In this document: positions 19,766-27,607 of the stretch, piece after piece | How positions within the stretch are numbered: the first letter of the stretch is position 1 | How the letters are laid out: every line of letters begins with the position of its first letter | NCBI RefSeq assembly: GCF_001618865.1 | Contig: NZ_CP015136.1 | Span: 1,709,001 to 1,773,000, forward strand | From: Luteitalea pratensis | Lineage (GTDB): Bacteria > Acidobacteriota > Vicinamibacteria > Vicinamibacterales > Vicinamibacteraceae | DNA: 64,000 nt | Reading direction: 5' to 3' | Made by a program: the position numbers and the translations under genes | The notes under the pieces: model-generated | Told to the model about the DNA's origin: nothing | The model's input: the letters and a program-made list of their open reading frames with translations, nothing else | The model's database searches: none

Positions 19766-21478
19766 CTACGCCTGCGCTCGCTCGATCTTGGCCCAGGAGT
19801 CGCGCAGCGTGACGGTGCGGTTGTAGACGGGGCGCATGGGGGTGCTGTCGGGGTCGGCGCAGAAGTAGCCGAGCCGCTCGAACTGGTACGTGGCGCCGGG
19901 CCGGACCGCCGCGAGCGACGGCTCGACGAGGGCGTTGCCGACGACCTCGAGCGCGTTCGGGTTGATCTCCGCGGTGAAGTGCTGGCTGTCGTCGTCGGTG
20001 CGGGGCTGTTCGGTGGTGAACAGCCGGTCGTACAGCCGCACCGCGGCCTGCACCGCGTGCGTGGACGACACCCAGTGCAGCGTGCCCTTGACACGACGTT
20101 CGCCGGCGGCTGATCCGCCGCGGGTGTGCGGGTCGTACGTGCAACGTACCTCCACCACCTCGCCGGCATCGTTTTTCACGATCGACTCGCACTTGATGAT
20201 GTAGGCGTAGCGGAGACGCACCTCGTTGCCGGGAAACAGCCGGAAGAACTTCTTCGGCGGCACCTCCCGGAAGTCGTCCTGTTCGATGTAGAGCTCGCGC
20301 GTGAACGGCACCTGCCGTGTCCCCGCCGACTCGTCCTCCGGGTTGTTGATTGCCTCCATCATCTCGACCTGCCCCTCGGGGTAGTTCTCGATGACGACCT
20401 TCAGCGGCCTCAGCACCGCCATGGCGCGCGGCGCGACCTGGTTCAGGTCCTCGCGGACGCTGTGCTCGAGCAGCGCGACGTCGATCAGGCTCTCGTTCTT
20501 CGCCACGCCGATGCGCGCGCAGAACTCGCGGATCGCCCTCGGCGTGTAGCCGCGGCGCCGCATGCCGGAGATCGTCGGCATGCGCGGATCGTCCCAGCCC
20601 GAAACGACGCGCCGTTCGACCAGTTCGAGCAGCTTGCGCTTGCTCAACACCGTGTAGGTGAGCTTCAGCCGTGCGAACTCGATCTGCTGCGGGTCACCTG
20701 GCAGATCCGGGAATTGCTCGATGATCCAGTTGTACAGCGGCCGGTGATCCTCGAACTCCAGCGTGCACAGCGAATGCGTGATGCCCTCGAGGGCATCCGA
20801 GATCGCGTGCGCGAAGTCGTACATCGGGTAGATGCACCACGTGTCGCCGGTGCGGTGATGGTGTGCGTGGCGAATCCGGAACAGCGTCGGGTCGCGCATG
20901 TTCATGTTCGGCGACGCCATGTCGATCTTCGCGCGCAGCACGTGCGTGCCGTCGGGGAACTCGCCCGCGCGCATGCGCTCGAAGAGCGACAGGTTCTCGT
21001 CGGTCGGACGATCGCGAAAAGGGGAGTTCCGGCCAGGCTGTGTGAGCGTGCCGCGGTGCTCGCGGATCTCGTCAGCGCTCAGGCTGTCCACGTAGGCGCT
21101 GTCCTGCCTGATCAGGGCGGCGGCGCATTCGTAGATCTTTTCGAAGTAGTCCGAGGCGTAGAACTCGCGCGTGTCCCAGTCGAACCCGAGCCAGCGCACG
21201 TCGGTCCGGATCGAGTCGACGTACTCGACATCCTCCTTGGTCGGGTTCGTGTCGTCGAAGCGCAGGTTGCACTGGCCGCCGAACTCGGCGGCGACGCCGA
21301 AGTTCAGGCAGATGGACTTCGCATGCCCGATGTGGAGGTACCCGTTCGGCTCCGGGGGAAACCGCGTGTTGACGCCCGCGCCGTGGCGACCGACCTTGAG
21401 GTCCTCGCTGACGATCTGGCGGATGAAATCGAGCGGCGCGGCAGGGGCCGGGCTGGCGTTGGTGATGGCGTCGGACAT
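19766..21478 (-). CDS. glnS: glutaminyl-tRNA synthetase
   Basis: This is a 570-residue class I aminoacyl-tRNA synthetase that charges tRNA-Gln with glutamine in the cytosol. The catalytic Rossmann domain carries the HIGH motif at residues 49-52 ([15 protein letters not shown]) and the KMSKS equivalent VLSKRKL. The GlnRS signatures [12 protein letters not shown] and [24 protein letters not shown] are intact, and the C-terminal beta-barrel anticodon-binding domain is complete (ending WAKIERAQA). Length fits the bacterial GlnRS family. The minus-strand upstream region has a possible -10 (TACACT at about 21532) and a short GC hairpin in the leader. Presence of glnS suggests direct charging of Gln. 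Confidence 0.97.
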   Translation of the reverse strand: MSDAITNASPAPAAPLDFIRQIVSEDLKVGRHGAGVNTRFPPEPNGYLHIGHAKSICLNFGVAAEFGGQCNLRFDDTNPTKEDVEYVDSIRTDVRWLGFDWDTREFYASDYFEKIYECAAALIRQDSAYVDSLSADEIREHRGTLTQPGRNSPFRDRPTDENLSLFERMRAGEFPDGTHVLRAKIDMASPNMNMRDPTLFRIRHAHHHRTGDTWCIYPMYDFAHAISDALEGITHSLCTLEFEDHRPLYNWIIEQFPDLPGDPQQIEFARLKLTYTVLSKRKLLELVERRVVSGWDDPRMPTISGMRRRGYTPRAIREFCARIGVAKNESLIDVALLEHSVREDLNQVAPRAMAVLRPLKVVIENYPEGQVEMMEAINNPEDESAGTRQVPFTRELYIEQDDFREVPPKKFFRLFPGNEVRLRYAYIIKCESIVKNDAGEVVEVRCTYDPHTRGGSAAGERRVKGTLHWVSSTHAVQAAVRLYDRLFTTEQPRTDDDSQHFTAEINPNALEVVGNALVEPSLAAVRPGATYQFERLGYFCADPDSTPMRPVYNRTVTLRDSWAKIERAQA

Positions 21479-21633
21479 GAACGGTTGCGGTGGTTCGGCT
21501 CGGCCCGGCCTGTTGCCGGGGACCTGCCTAGTGTAACCGTGCGGCCGTCGCCGCGACGTCCGCCTCGCCCCGGGTCCTTACCGCTTCGCCCGATGCGCCA
21601 GCGGTGGGGCCCGGGGGAGACGCCGTCGTGTCG

Positions 21634-21933
21634 CTACAGCAGGTCGGGCGGATGGACGTTGCCGACGTAGTCCAGCCGGCAGTACTGCCCGTCCGGGGTA
21701 CGCGTCAGGACGCCGGCGTCGACCAGGGCGTCCAGCACGTCGGTGCAGGTCGGGGCGTCCATGCCCCACAGGCGCTGCCCCTGCCGGGTCGTGAGGCTCA
21801 GCGTCGGCTGGAGCACATAGGCGTCCAGCACGATCGCCCTCCAGTCCCGGAGGCCGCGGTGAGGCTGCGGTACGGTGCCCTCGTCCCAGAACAACGTGCT
21901 GAGAGGGGCCTCGACAAGACTTTCGGCTCTCAT
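21634..21933 (-). CDS. small winged-helix-like protein, coupled to a universal stress protein
   Basis: This is a 99-residue protein of unknown function. The C-terminal half (APTCTDVLDALVDAGVLTR, then PDGQYCRLD) looks like the recognition helix and wing of a winged helix-turn-helix domain, with two cysteines. The start codon overlaps the stop of the upstream universal-stress-protein gene (ATGA at 21930-21933), so translation is probably coupled. It could be a small transcription factor or a redox-sensitive adaptor; the Cys pair is only suggestive. Confidence 0.65.
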   Translation of the reverse strand: MRAESLVEAPLSTLFWDEGTVPQPHRGLRDWRAIVLDAYVLQPTLSLTTRQGQRLWGMDAPTCTDVLDALVDAGVLTRTPDGQYCRLDYVGNVHPPDLL

Positions 21934-22439
21934 ATGGCGGTCATCTCCTTTTCGTGTGGGACGGCCCAGGCCGGCGAAGAGGCACGGAGCGCGTGATGCG
22001 GCACCATCAGCACCGGGCAGGGCGCCATGCGCACCACCTGGTCGGCGACACTGCCGAGCACCAGGCGGCGTACTGGGCCGTAGCCATGCGTACCTACGAC
22101 GATCAGGTCAGCGCCCTGGCTGGCGGCGTACTGGTCGATCTCGCGAGCCGCGGGCAGGCCGGAAACCACCTTCCGCACGACGTGCGCTACCGGACTGGTT
22201 GCCGGGAGCGTACGGGCGGCAAGGATCCGTTCCGCATCGGCCACGCTCTCCTGCTGGAGCGCCGAGAAATCGAGGCCCGGCGCCTCGACACTCCACGCCT
22301 GCTGGCGGGCATCGGGTATCACGTGAAGCAGGTGGAGGGTGCTGCCCTGGCTCGACGCCAGTTCGCAGGCAACCCGGAGGGCTTCATCCGACGTCTCGCT
22401 GAAGTCGATGGCGGCGACGATGGTGCGGAAGACTGACAT
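21930..22439 (-). CDS. universal stress protein (UspA family)
   Basis: This 169-residue protein has a UspA fold: N-terminal FRTIVAAIDFSETSDEAL with the ATP-contact Asp, and the nucleotide-binding signature GADLIVVGTHGYGPVRRLVLGS (G-2x-G-9x-G-S) in shorter blocks. MAPCPVLMVPHH closes the domain. ATG 22439 is preceded by a perfect AGGAGGTG, which decides the start. UspA proteins bind ATP and help survival under starvation or oxidative stress. The gene leads a two-gene unit with the wHTH-like protein and sits near DJ-1/PfpI, a PAS kinase and CsbD, a stress-type neighbourhood. Confidence 0.93.
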   Translation of the reverse strand: MSVFRTIVAAIDFSETSDEALRVACELASSQGSTLHLLHVIPDARQQAWSVEAPGLDFSALQQESVADAERILAARTLPATSPVAHVVRKVVSGLPAAREIDQYAASQGADLIVVGTHGYGPVRRLVLGSVADQVVRMAPCPVLMVPHHALRASSPAWAVPHEKEMTAI

Positions 22440-22656
22440 GCACACCTCCTGAACGGCCGCAGGATCTCCCACGACTGTCCATGACCGTTGCATCAGCTGT
22501 GCCGCGCCGGCGCACGCGGAAATGTTCGGGGAAGCTCACGCGCGTGCGGCAACCGTCGGCGTCGCCGGGAAGAATCTCCCAGCACGGGGTAGCAATAATC
22601 CCCAGCTCTAAGGTTCAGCCTACGGCCTGCAGCCTGCCTGCCGGCGCCTCGGTGCC

Positions 22657-22719
22657 GGTACCCGGTACCCGGTACCCGGTACCCGGTACCCGGTACCCGG
22701 TACCCGGTACCCGGTACCC
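22657..22719. repeat. nine perfect tandem copies of GGTACCC
   Basis: The 63-bp block is nine uninterrupted 7-bp units ending 5 bp beyond the stop of the DJ-1/PfpI gene (minus strand). GGTACC is itself palindromic, so every pair of units can form a hairpin. A shorter relative lies at 49016-49050. Confidence 0.9.
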
Positions 22720-22724
22720 GAATG

Positions 22725-23276
22725 TCATCCCAAGCAGGCAAACACGTGCCGGTAGAACTCGGGATGCGACTGCCACGTCTGCCCGGTGACGATGCGGCCG
22801 TCCCGCACCGCCTGGTCGGCCGTGAGGTACGTGGCACCGCACGCCTCGATCTCCCATCGGCAATGCTCGTACGCGGTCACCTGCTTGCCGGCGATGACGC
22901 CGGCGGCGGCCAGCACCTGGACGCCATGGCAGATCGCGAACACCCATTTGCCCGCCGCGTCGAAGGCACGCACCAGATCGAGGACGCGCGGGTCGTGGCG
23001 GAGGTACTCGGGCGCCCGCCCCCCGAGCACGAGGATGGCCTCGAAGTCGTGCACACTCGCCTCGGCGAACGTCAGGTCGGATTCGGCGCCGTACCCCGGT
23101 CGCTCGATGTAGGTGTCCCATCCCGGCTCGAAGTCGTGGATGACCAGGTGGAGCCGGCGCCGGCTCGGCGCGGCGATGCGCGGAGCGAACCCGGCCTCCC
23201 GCAAGCGCTGACTTGCGTAGAGGCATTCGAAGCTCTCGCCCGCGTCCCCGGTGATGAGAAGAATCTGTCGCGACAT
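22725..23276 (-). CDS. DJ-1/PfpI family protein
   Basis: This is a 183-residue class I glutamine-amidotransferase-like fold. The nucleophile elbow AICHG places Cys116-His117. ILVLGGRAPEYLR lies before it, and GKQVTAYEHCRWEIE after it. The family includes PfpI proteases, glyoxalases and protein or sugar deglycases; these motifs cannot separate them. A GGTACCC array lies directly downstream. It is divergent from the PAS kinase gene at 23420, with a shared 143-bp upstream region. Confidence 0.9.
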   Translation of the reverse strand: MSRQILLITGDAGESFECLYASQRLREAGFAPRIAAPSRRRLHLVIHDFEPGWDTYIERPGYGAESDLTFAEASVHDFEAILVLGGRAPEYLRHDPRVLDLVRAFDAAGKWVFAICHGVQVLAAAGVIAGKQVTAYEHCRWEIEACGATYLTADQAVRDGRIVTGQTWQSHPEFYRHVFACLG

Positions 23277-23345
23277 GAGGTGGCTGTCCTTGGTCTCTGG
23301 ACCTGTAACCGTGCTGTTGAGTTGGCTGGACCAGGCTCCAGGTGA

Positions 23346-23361
23346 GGGAAGTGGCTTGCAC
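23346..23361 (+). promoter_or_regulatory. shared upstream motif GGGAA-GTGGCTTGCAC (copy 1)
   Basis: GGGAA followed by GTGGCTTGCAC occurs 59 bp before the PAS kinase start and again at 24997-25013, 65 bp before csbD. An 11-base exact match at similar distance from two neighbouring starts suggests a common promoter or activator site. GGGAA(C) resembles an ECF-type -35, but the matching -10 is not clear. Confidence 0.4.
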
Positions 23362-23419
23362 GCGACAATAGCAGTGATAACCTCCGCATCCGGTTGATTA
23401 ATTCATTGCGGTCAGTACG

Positions 23420-24967
23420 ATGCCCGAGCCACCTCCGGAGCTGGACCTGATGAAGACGCCATCCGCCGACCTGTTCAAGTTGGCCTTCGATTCGTCGCCC
23501 ACCGGCAAGCTCGTCATTGACCACTCGGGCGCCATCGTCCTTGCCAATCGTGAAGCCGAGCGGTTGTTCGGGTACGGACCTGACGAATTGCTGGGACAGT
23601 CGGTCGAGGTGCTCGTGCCAGAGCGCTTCCGGTGGGGACATTCGGGCGTTCGCCGCGCCTTCCAGGCGGCACCACAGTCGCGCCGCATGGGCGCCGGCCG
23701 GGACCTGTTCGGGCTGCGGAAAGACGGCACCGAGCTGCCCATCGAGATCGGTCTCAACCCCGTCCACACGCCTGACGGCGTGATCATCCTCACGACCATC
23801 GTCGACATCAGCGAGCGCCGGACCCTCGAGGCCCAACTCCGCCAGGCCCAGAAGCTCGAGGCCATCGGCACGCTCGCCGGCGGCATCGCGCACGACTTCA
23901 ACAACCTGTTGCGCAGCATCATCGGCTACTCGGAACTGGTGACCTCGGTCGTCACCGATCCGCAGGCGCTCGCTGACCTGGAGCAGGTGCGTGTGGCGGC
24001 GGCGCGCGGCCAGGAGCTGGTGCTCCGGATGCTTGCGTTCAGCCGTCCGAGCGACTCGGCCAGGCTCGCCGTGGCGCTGCATCGCCCGACGCTCGAAGCG
24101 GTGGACCTGCTGCGTTCCACCATCCCGTCCCTGATCGAGATCCGGTATCGCCACGACGCCGAGGTGCCGCCGGTACGCGTCGATCCGACGCAGGTCCAGC
24201 AGGTGCTGATGAACCTCGTGACCAACGGCGCGCAGGCGATCGGCGATGCCACCGGCAGCATCGAGGTGGCGCTCACGGCGTTCCGCCCCGACGACGCCTT
24301 CGTGCAGGCGCATCCGTTGATGAGCAAGGGCCTCTACGCGCGCCTCTCGGTCATCGACTCTGGCCACGGCATGAGCGACGAAGTGCAGCAGCACGCCTTC
24401 GAGCCCTTCTTCACCACTAAACCGGTCGGAAAGGGAACGGGCCTCGGCTTGTCCATGGTGCACGGCATCGTCCAGGGTGCCGGCGGCTGCGTGGATCTGC
24501 AAAGCCGCCTGGGCGAAGGCACGCGGGTGGACGTGTACCTGCCAGCGGCAGCATCAGAGGTTGCTCAGCATGCGCTCGATGTGCCCGATGAGTCGGCGCC
24601 GCTGATCCTGTTCGTGGACGACGAGGAGGCGATCAGTGATCTCAGCCGCCGGCAACTGGTCAGCGCCGGATTCCGTGTTGCGGCGTTCTCCGCGAGCCTG
24701 ACGGCACTCGAGGAGTTCAGGAGGCGACCCGACTCGTTCTCGCTCGTCGTCACCGACAACACCATGCCGAAGATGTCGGGCTTGCAGTTCGCCCAGGAAG
24801 TGCGCAGCCTGCGCCCGGACATCCCGATTCTGCTCGTGTCGGGGCTCGTGGACACGCTTGCACCGGACGTCATCTACCAGAAGGGCATCGCCGGCCTGCT
24901 ACGCAAGCCACACACCGGTGCCCAACTGGTCGCCGCGGCTCGAGCGCTGACCGCTCCACGCGGCTGA
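23420..24967 (+). CDS. cytosolic PAS histidine kinase with C-terminal receiver
   Basis: This 515-residue protein has no membrane segment. Order: PAS/PAC (about 15-135; LAFDSSPTGKLVIDHSG, VDISERR), an HWE/HisKA-type H-box [17 protein letters not shown] (His158), HATPase (N-box NLVTNGAQAI, G1 DSGHGMS, G2 GKGTGLGLSMV) and a receiver (LILFVDDEE; phospho-Asp in VVTDNTMPKMSG; Lys in LLRKPH). The family autophosphorylates on His and passes phosphate to the receiver. It lies between DJ-1/PfpI and csbD and shares an upstream motif with csbD, which hints at a stress-sensing role. Confidence 0.92.
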   Translation: MPEPPPELDLMKTPSADLFKLAFDSSPTGKLVIDHSGAIVLANREAERLFGYGPDELLGQSVEVLVPERFRWGHSGVRRAFQAAPQSRRMGAGRDLFGLRKDGTELPIEIGLNPVHTPDGVIILTTIVDISERRTLEAQLRQAQKLEAIGTLAGGIAHDFNNLLRSIIGYSELVTSVVTDPQALADLEQVRVAAARGQELVLRMLAFSRPSDSARLAVALHRPTLEAVDLLRSTIPSLIEIRYRHDAEVPPVRVDPTQVQQVLMNLVTNGAQAIGDATGSIEVALTAFRPDDAFVQAHPLMSKGLYARLSVIDSGHGMSDEVQQHAFEPFFTTKPVGKGTGLGLSMVHGIVQGAGGCVDLQSRLGEGTRVDVYLPAAASEVAQHALDVPDESAPLILFVDDEEAISDLSRRQLVSAGFRVAAFSASLTALEEFRRRPDSFSLVVTDNTMPKMSGLQFAQEVRSLRPDIPILLVSGLVDTLAPDVIYQKGIAGLLRKPHTGAQLVAAARALTAPRG

Positions 24968-24996
24968 GATCGTCCACATCGCCCAACCTGCGCAAA

Positions 24997-25013
24997 GGGA
25001 ACGTGGCTTGCAC
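24997..25013 (+). promoter_or_regulatory. shared upstream motif GGGAAC-GTGGCTTGCAC (copy 2)
   Basis: This is the second copy of the motif at 23346-23361, here 65 bp upstream of csbD. The exact 11-mer GTGGCTTGCAC and the preceding GGGAA are conserved. Confidence 0.4.
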
Positions 25014-25077
25014 TCTCCCGGACATCGAACGTCCGCGTCACACGAGGTGGCGCGTACCCCCAACCGAGGAGCGAGTC

Positions 25078-25281
25078 ATGAACAACGACGAAATCAAGGG
25101 CAAGGTCGAGCAAGCCAAAGGCAAGACCAAGCAGGTGATCGGCAACGCCGCGGGTGACCAGCGTCTGTACGACGAAGGCGTCGCGGACGAGGCGTCCGGA
25201 GACGTGCGCGAAGGCTACGGCAAGGTGAAGCGCAACATCGGCGAAGCCATCGAGGACGTCGGCGAAAGCATCAAGAAGTAA
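25078..25281 (+). CDS. CsbD family stress protein
   Basis: This is a 67-residue hydrophilic, highly charged protein with the CsbD signature EIKGKVEQAKGKTKQVIGN near the N-terminus and a second related half (REGYGKVKRNIGEAIEDVG). CsbD/YjbJ proteins are general-stress proteins, induced by sigma-B or RpoS in other bacteria; their molecular role is unknown. ATG 25078 follows GAGGAG with good spacing. A hairpin at 25291-25321 ends the unit. Confidence 0.92.
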   Translation: MNNDEIKGKVEQAKGKTKQVIGNAAGDQRLYDEGVADEASGDVREGYGKVKRNIGEAIEDVGESIKK

Positions 25282-25290
25282 ACGCACGGA

Positions 25291-25321
25291 CGGCGCCCGT
25301 ATCGATCCGGTACGGGTGCCG
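25291..25321 (+). terminator. GC-rich hairpin after csbD
   Basis: CGGCGCCCGTA pairs with TACGGGTGCCG across a 9-base loop, with one G-T wobble in the 11-bp stem. It starts 9 bp after the csbD stop. No T-run follows. Confidence 0.55.
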
Positions 25322-25370
25322 TCGAACGGGTCACTCGACATCCCCGGTGATTTCCGGTGGAATTGTCCGC

Positions 25371-26375
25371 ATGCAGCTCATCGCGGGCATCGATCTTGGC
25401 GGCACGGCCGTCAACTACACGCTCATCGACCTCAACGGACGGTTCCTCATCGATGGCCTGTGCGAGCATCCTGCTCGCAGCATCGAGGGCCCCGACATCT
25501 GCCTGCAGCAGATTGCGGACGGGCTCGCCATCGCCGTGCAGTCGGCCGGCGTGTCGCTGGACGACGTCATCTCGGTTGGTCTGGACACGCCTGGGCCGGC
25601 GAGCGCCACCGGCGTGCTCAGCGCGAAGGGCTCGACCAACTTCGTGCACCCGCAGTGGGCCGGGTTCGACCTCCCCGGTAACCTCTCCATTCGCCTGCAG
25701 CGGCCGGTCTGTTACCTCAACGACGGCAATGCCGGTGCCCTGTGGGGCCACTTCGGCATCTTCGGCAGGACGCCTGCGACGTCGATTTCCGCGATTGTCG
25801 GCACGGGCCTCGGAGGCGGCGTCATCGTCGACGGCCGCGTCGTGACCGGCCGCGCGGGTTTCGGCGGCGAATGCGGTCATGTGTTGATCCCGACGCAGAG
25901 GATCGCCGGACTGGAGGACGTCGACCCGCATTGCAACTGCGGCCGCATCGGCGATCTCGAGTCGGTCTGCTCGCTGACCGCCATCCGCAACACGCTCCTG
26001 CCGACGTTCCTGCGCAAGTACCCGGACCACGAACTCGCGGCACTCGACGTCAGGGACGCCGCCAAGCGGGTGCGTGGGCTGGCCGAGCGCGGCGACGCGA
26101 TGTGCCGTGACATCTTCCGCGTCCAGGCGCATGCCCTCGGGCTGTTCTTCGATCAGATGGTGAACACCTTCGATCCGGACGCGCTCATCGTCGGCGGCGG
26201 TGCGATCGAGGCTTCGCCCGCGTTCCAGTCGTGGTTCCTGTCGGAGATTCGTGCCGGGATGCCGGCGCAGCGCGAAGAGCAATCGGACATCCCGTTGCGC
26301 ATCATGCCGAACGGAGACACCGCAGGCGCGCGCGGCGCGGCGATCGAGGCGCTGCGTCTCGTGACCAACCACTAA
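25371..26375 (+). CDS. ROK family sugar kinase or regulator-like protein
   Basis: This is a 334-residue ROK-type protein without a DNA-binding N-terminus, so a sugar kinase is likelier than a repressor. The phosphate-1 loop is IAGIDLGGTAVNYTLID; NDGNAGALWGHFG, GTGLGGGVIVDGRV and GFGGECGH mark the sugar/ATP cleft. The zinc motif is partly altered: HCNCGRIGDLE has the CNC pair, but the usual third Cys (GCLE) is Asp. ATG 25371 is chosen over the in-frame GTG 25347 because IAGIDLGG follows at the usual distance. The substrate is unknown. Confidence 0.88.
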   Translation: MQLIAGIDLGGTAVNYTLIDLNGRFLIDGLCEHPARSIEGPDICLQQIADGLAIAVQSAGVSLDDVISVGLDTPGPASATGVLSAKGSTNFVHPQWAGFDLPGNLSIRLQRPVCYLNDGNAGALWGHFGIFGRTPATSISAIVGTGLGGGVIVDGRVVTGRAGFGGECGHVLIPTQRIAGLEDVDPHCNCGRIGDLESVCSLTAIRNTLLPTFLRKYPDHELAALDVRDAAKRVRGLAERGDAMCRDIFRVQAHALGLFFDQMVNTFDPDALIVGGGAIEASPAFQSWFLSEIRAGMPAQREEQSDIPLRIMPNGDTAGARGAAIEALRLVTNH

Positions 26376-26440
26376 CGGCTAACGCTTAACGCCTGACGAA
26401 CGCCGAAAGCCGAAAGCCGAACGCCAAGGCGAAGGCCGAG
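26376..26440. repeat. intergenic short arrays (CTAACGC, GAACGCC and AAAGCCG units)
   Basis: Approximately 7-bp units change identity across the block: GGCTAAC/GCTTAAC/GCCTGAC, then GAACGCCGAAAGCCGAAAGCCGAA. It lies between the ROK gene and the metallophosphoesterase; no gene is visible. Confidence 0.6.
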
Positions 26441-26532
26441 TAGGCCGTTCACGTTCCGGGCAACGCGGGCTGGAACACGTTCCCCAGGGCGTCACGGCGC
26501 CGTGGCACGGCCAGGGATATACGGCCCGAGGC

Positions 26533-27510
26533 TTGCTCTGCCCCTTGGTCGTGCAGCCTGGTCCCAACCTCGTCCGACGGTGTCTCCTCGTGGCCCCACT
26601 GGCGGCACTGTCGGCGGCCTGCCGTGCACGGTCCGCCGCGTCGGAGCGGACCGTAAGTGTGAGTGAGGACGATCTGCGCGGCCGCCCGCCGGACTGGCTG
26701 GCCCTGCCGGCCAACGCGTCGTCGGTCAAGTTCGCGGTGATTGGCGACGGCGGACGTGGATGGCCGCCGCAGTACGACGTCGCGCAGAGGATGGCCGGCT
26801 ACCATCAGCGGTTCGCGTTTCCGCTCGTGCTGATGGTCGGCGACAACATCTACGAAGGCCCGGCCTCGCCCGAGGATTACCGCCAGAAGTTCGAGGAACC
26901 CTACCGCGCCCTGCGAGAAGCCGGGGTGCGATTCCAGGCGGTGCTGGGCAATCACGACGACCCCGCGCAGCGCTTCTACGCGGGCTTCAACATGGACGGG
27001 CAGCGCTTCTACTCGTTCGAACCGTCCGGTCCGCCGCTGGCGCGCCTCCGCGACCTGGTGCGCATCTTCGCACTCGACAGCACGAACGTCGACGCCACGC
27101 AACTGGCGTGGTTGGACCGCGAGCTGGGGCGCTCACGGGCGCTCTGGAAGCTCTGCATCCTGCACCATCCGCTCTACACCGCCGGCCGCTATGAGCGCAC
27201 GGGCCTGCTGATGCGATGGCATCTCGAATCCATCCTCATCACGCATGGCGTGCATGCGGTGTTCTCAGGGCACGAGCATTTCTATCAGCGCAGCACACCG
27301 CAGCAGGGCATCGTCTACTTCATCACCGGGGCCGCAGGTTCGCTGAGGACCGGCGACGCGTCGTCCGGGCCGACGGTGGCACGGGCTTTCGATCGCGACT
27401 ACAGCTTCATGCTCTGCGAGATCGTGGATGACAAACTGTACTTCCAGTCCATCACGCGTGCCGGTGTCACCGTGGATGCTGGCGTCGTACGCTTGATGCT
27501 TGACGCTTGA
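26533..27510 (+). CDS. exported metallophosphoesterase (purple acid phosphatase-like)
   Basis: This calcineurin-like phosphoesterase has 325 residues. Metal-ligand motifs are in order: FAVIGDGGRG (D-x-G), MVGDNIYEG (GDN), VLGNHDDP (GNHD), CILHHPLY (H) and FSGHEHFYQR (GHxH). The N-terminus is signal-like (VRRCLLVAPLAALSAAC) with a weak lipobox-like LSAAC. TTG 26533 and GTG 26551 are both possible starts. The predicted product is an exported phosphatase. The last codons (VRLMLDA) and the stop are formed by the first units of a GCTTGAC heptamer array, so the C-terminus is repeat-derived. Confidence 0.87.
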   Translation: MLCPLVVQPGPNLVRRCLLVAPLAALSAACRARSAASERTVSVSEDDLRGRPPDWLALPANASSVKFAVIGDGGRGWPPQYDVAQRMAGYHQRFAFPLVLMVGDNIYEGPASPEDYRQKFEEPYRALREAGVRFQAVLGNHDDPAQRFYAGFNMDGQRFYSFEPSGPPLARLRDLVRIFALDSTNVDATQLAWLDRELGRSRALWKLCILHHPLYTAGRYERTGLLMRWHLESILITHGVHAVFSGHEHFYQRSTPQQGIVYFITGAAGSLRTGDASSGPTVARAFDRDYSFMLCEIVDDKLYFQSITRAGVTVDAGVVRLMLDA

Positions 27511-27600
27511 CGCTTGAAGCCTCATGCCTCATGCCTAAGACCCGAGACCCGAGACCCGAGACCCGAGACCTGAGACCTGAGACCTGAGACCCAAGGCCGA
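27490..27600. repeat. heptamer arrays GCTTGAN, TCATGCC and GAGACCC between convergent genes
   Basis: Four GCTTGAN units (27491-27518) overlap the end of the phosphoesterase gene. CTCATGC units follow, then about eight GAGACCC/GAGACCT units (27538-27592). Unit identity switches in blocks while the period stays at 7. Confidence 0.75.
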
Positions 27601-27607
27601 TGCCTGT

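Noticed and set aside
22657-22719. Tandem repeats considered as a CRISPR array
   Set aside because: Units are only 7 bp with no spacers, and no cas genes are in the window.
23346-23361. Sigma-54 promoter reading of GTGGCTTGCAC
   Set aside because: The GG-N10-GC spacing required for sigma-54 is not met in either copy.
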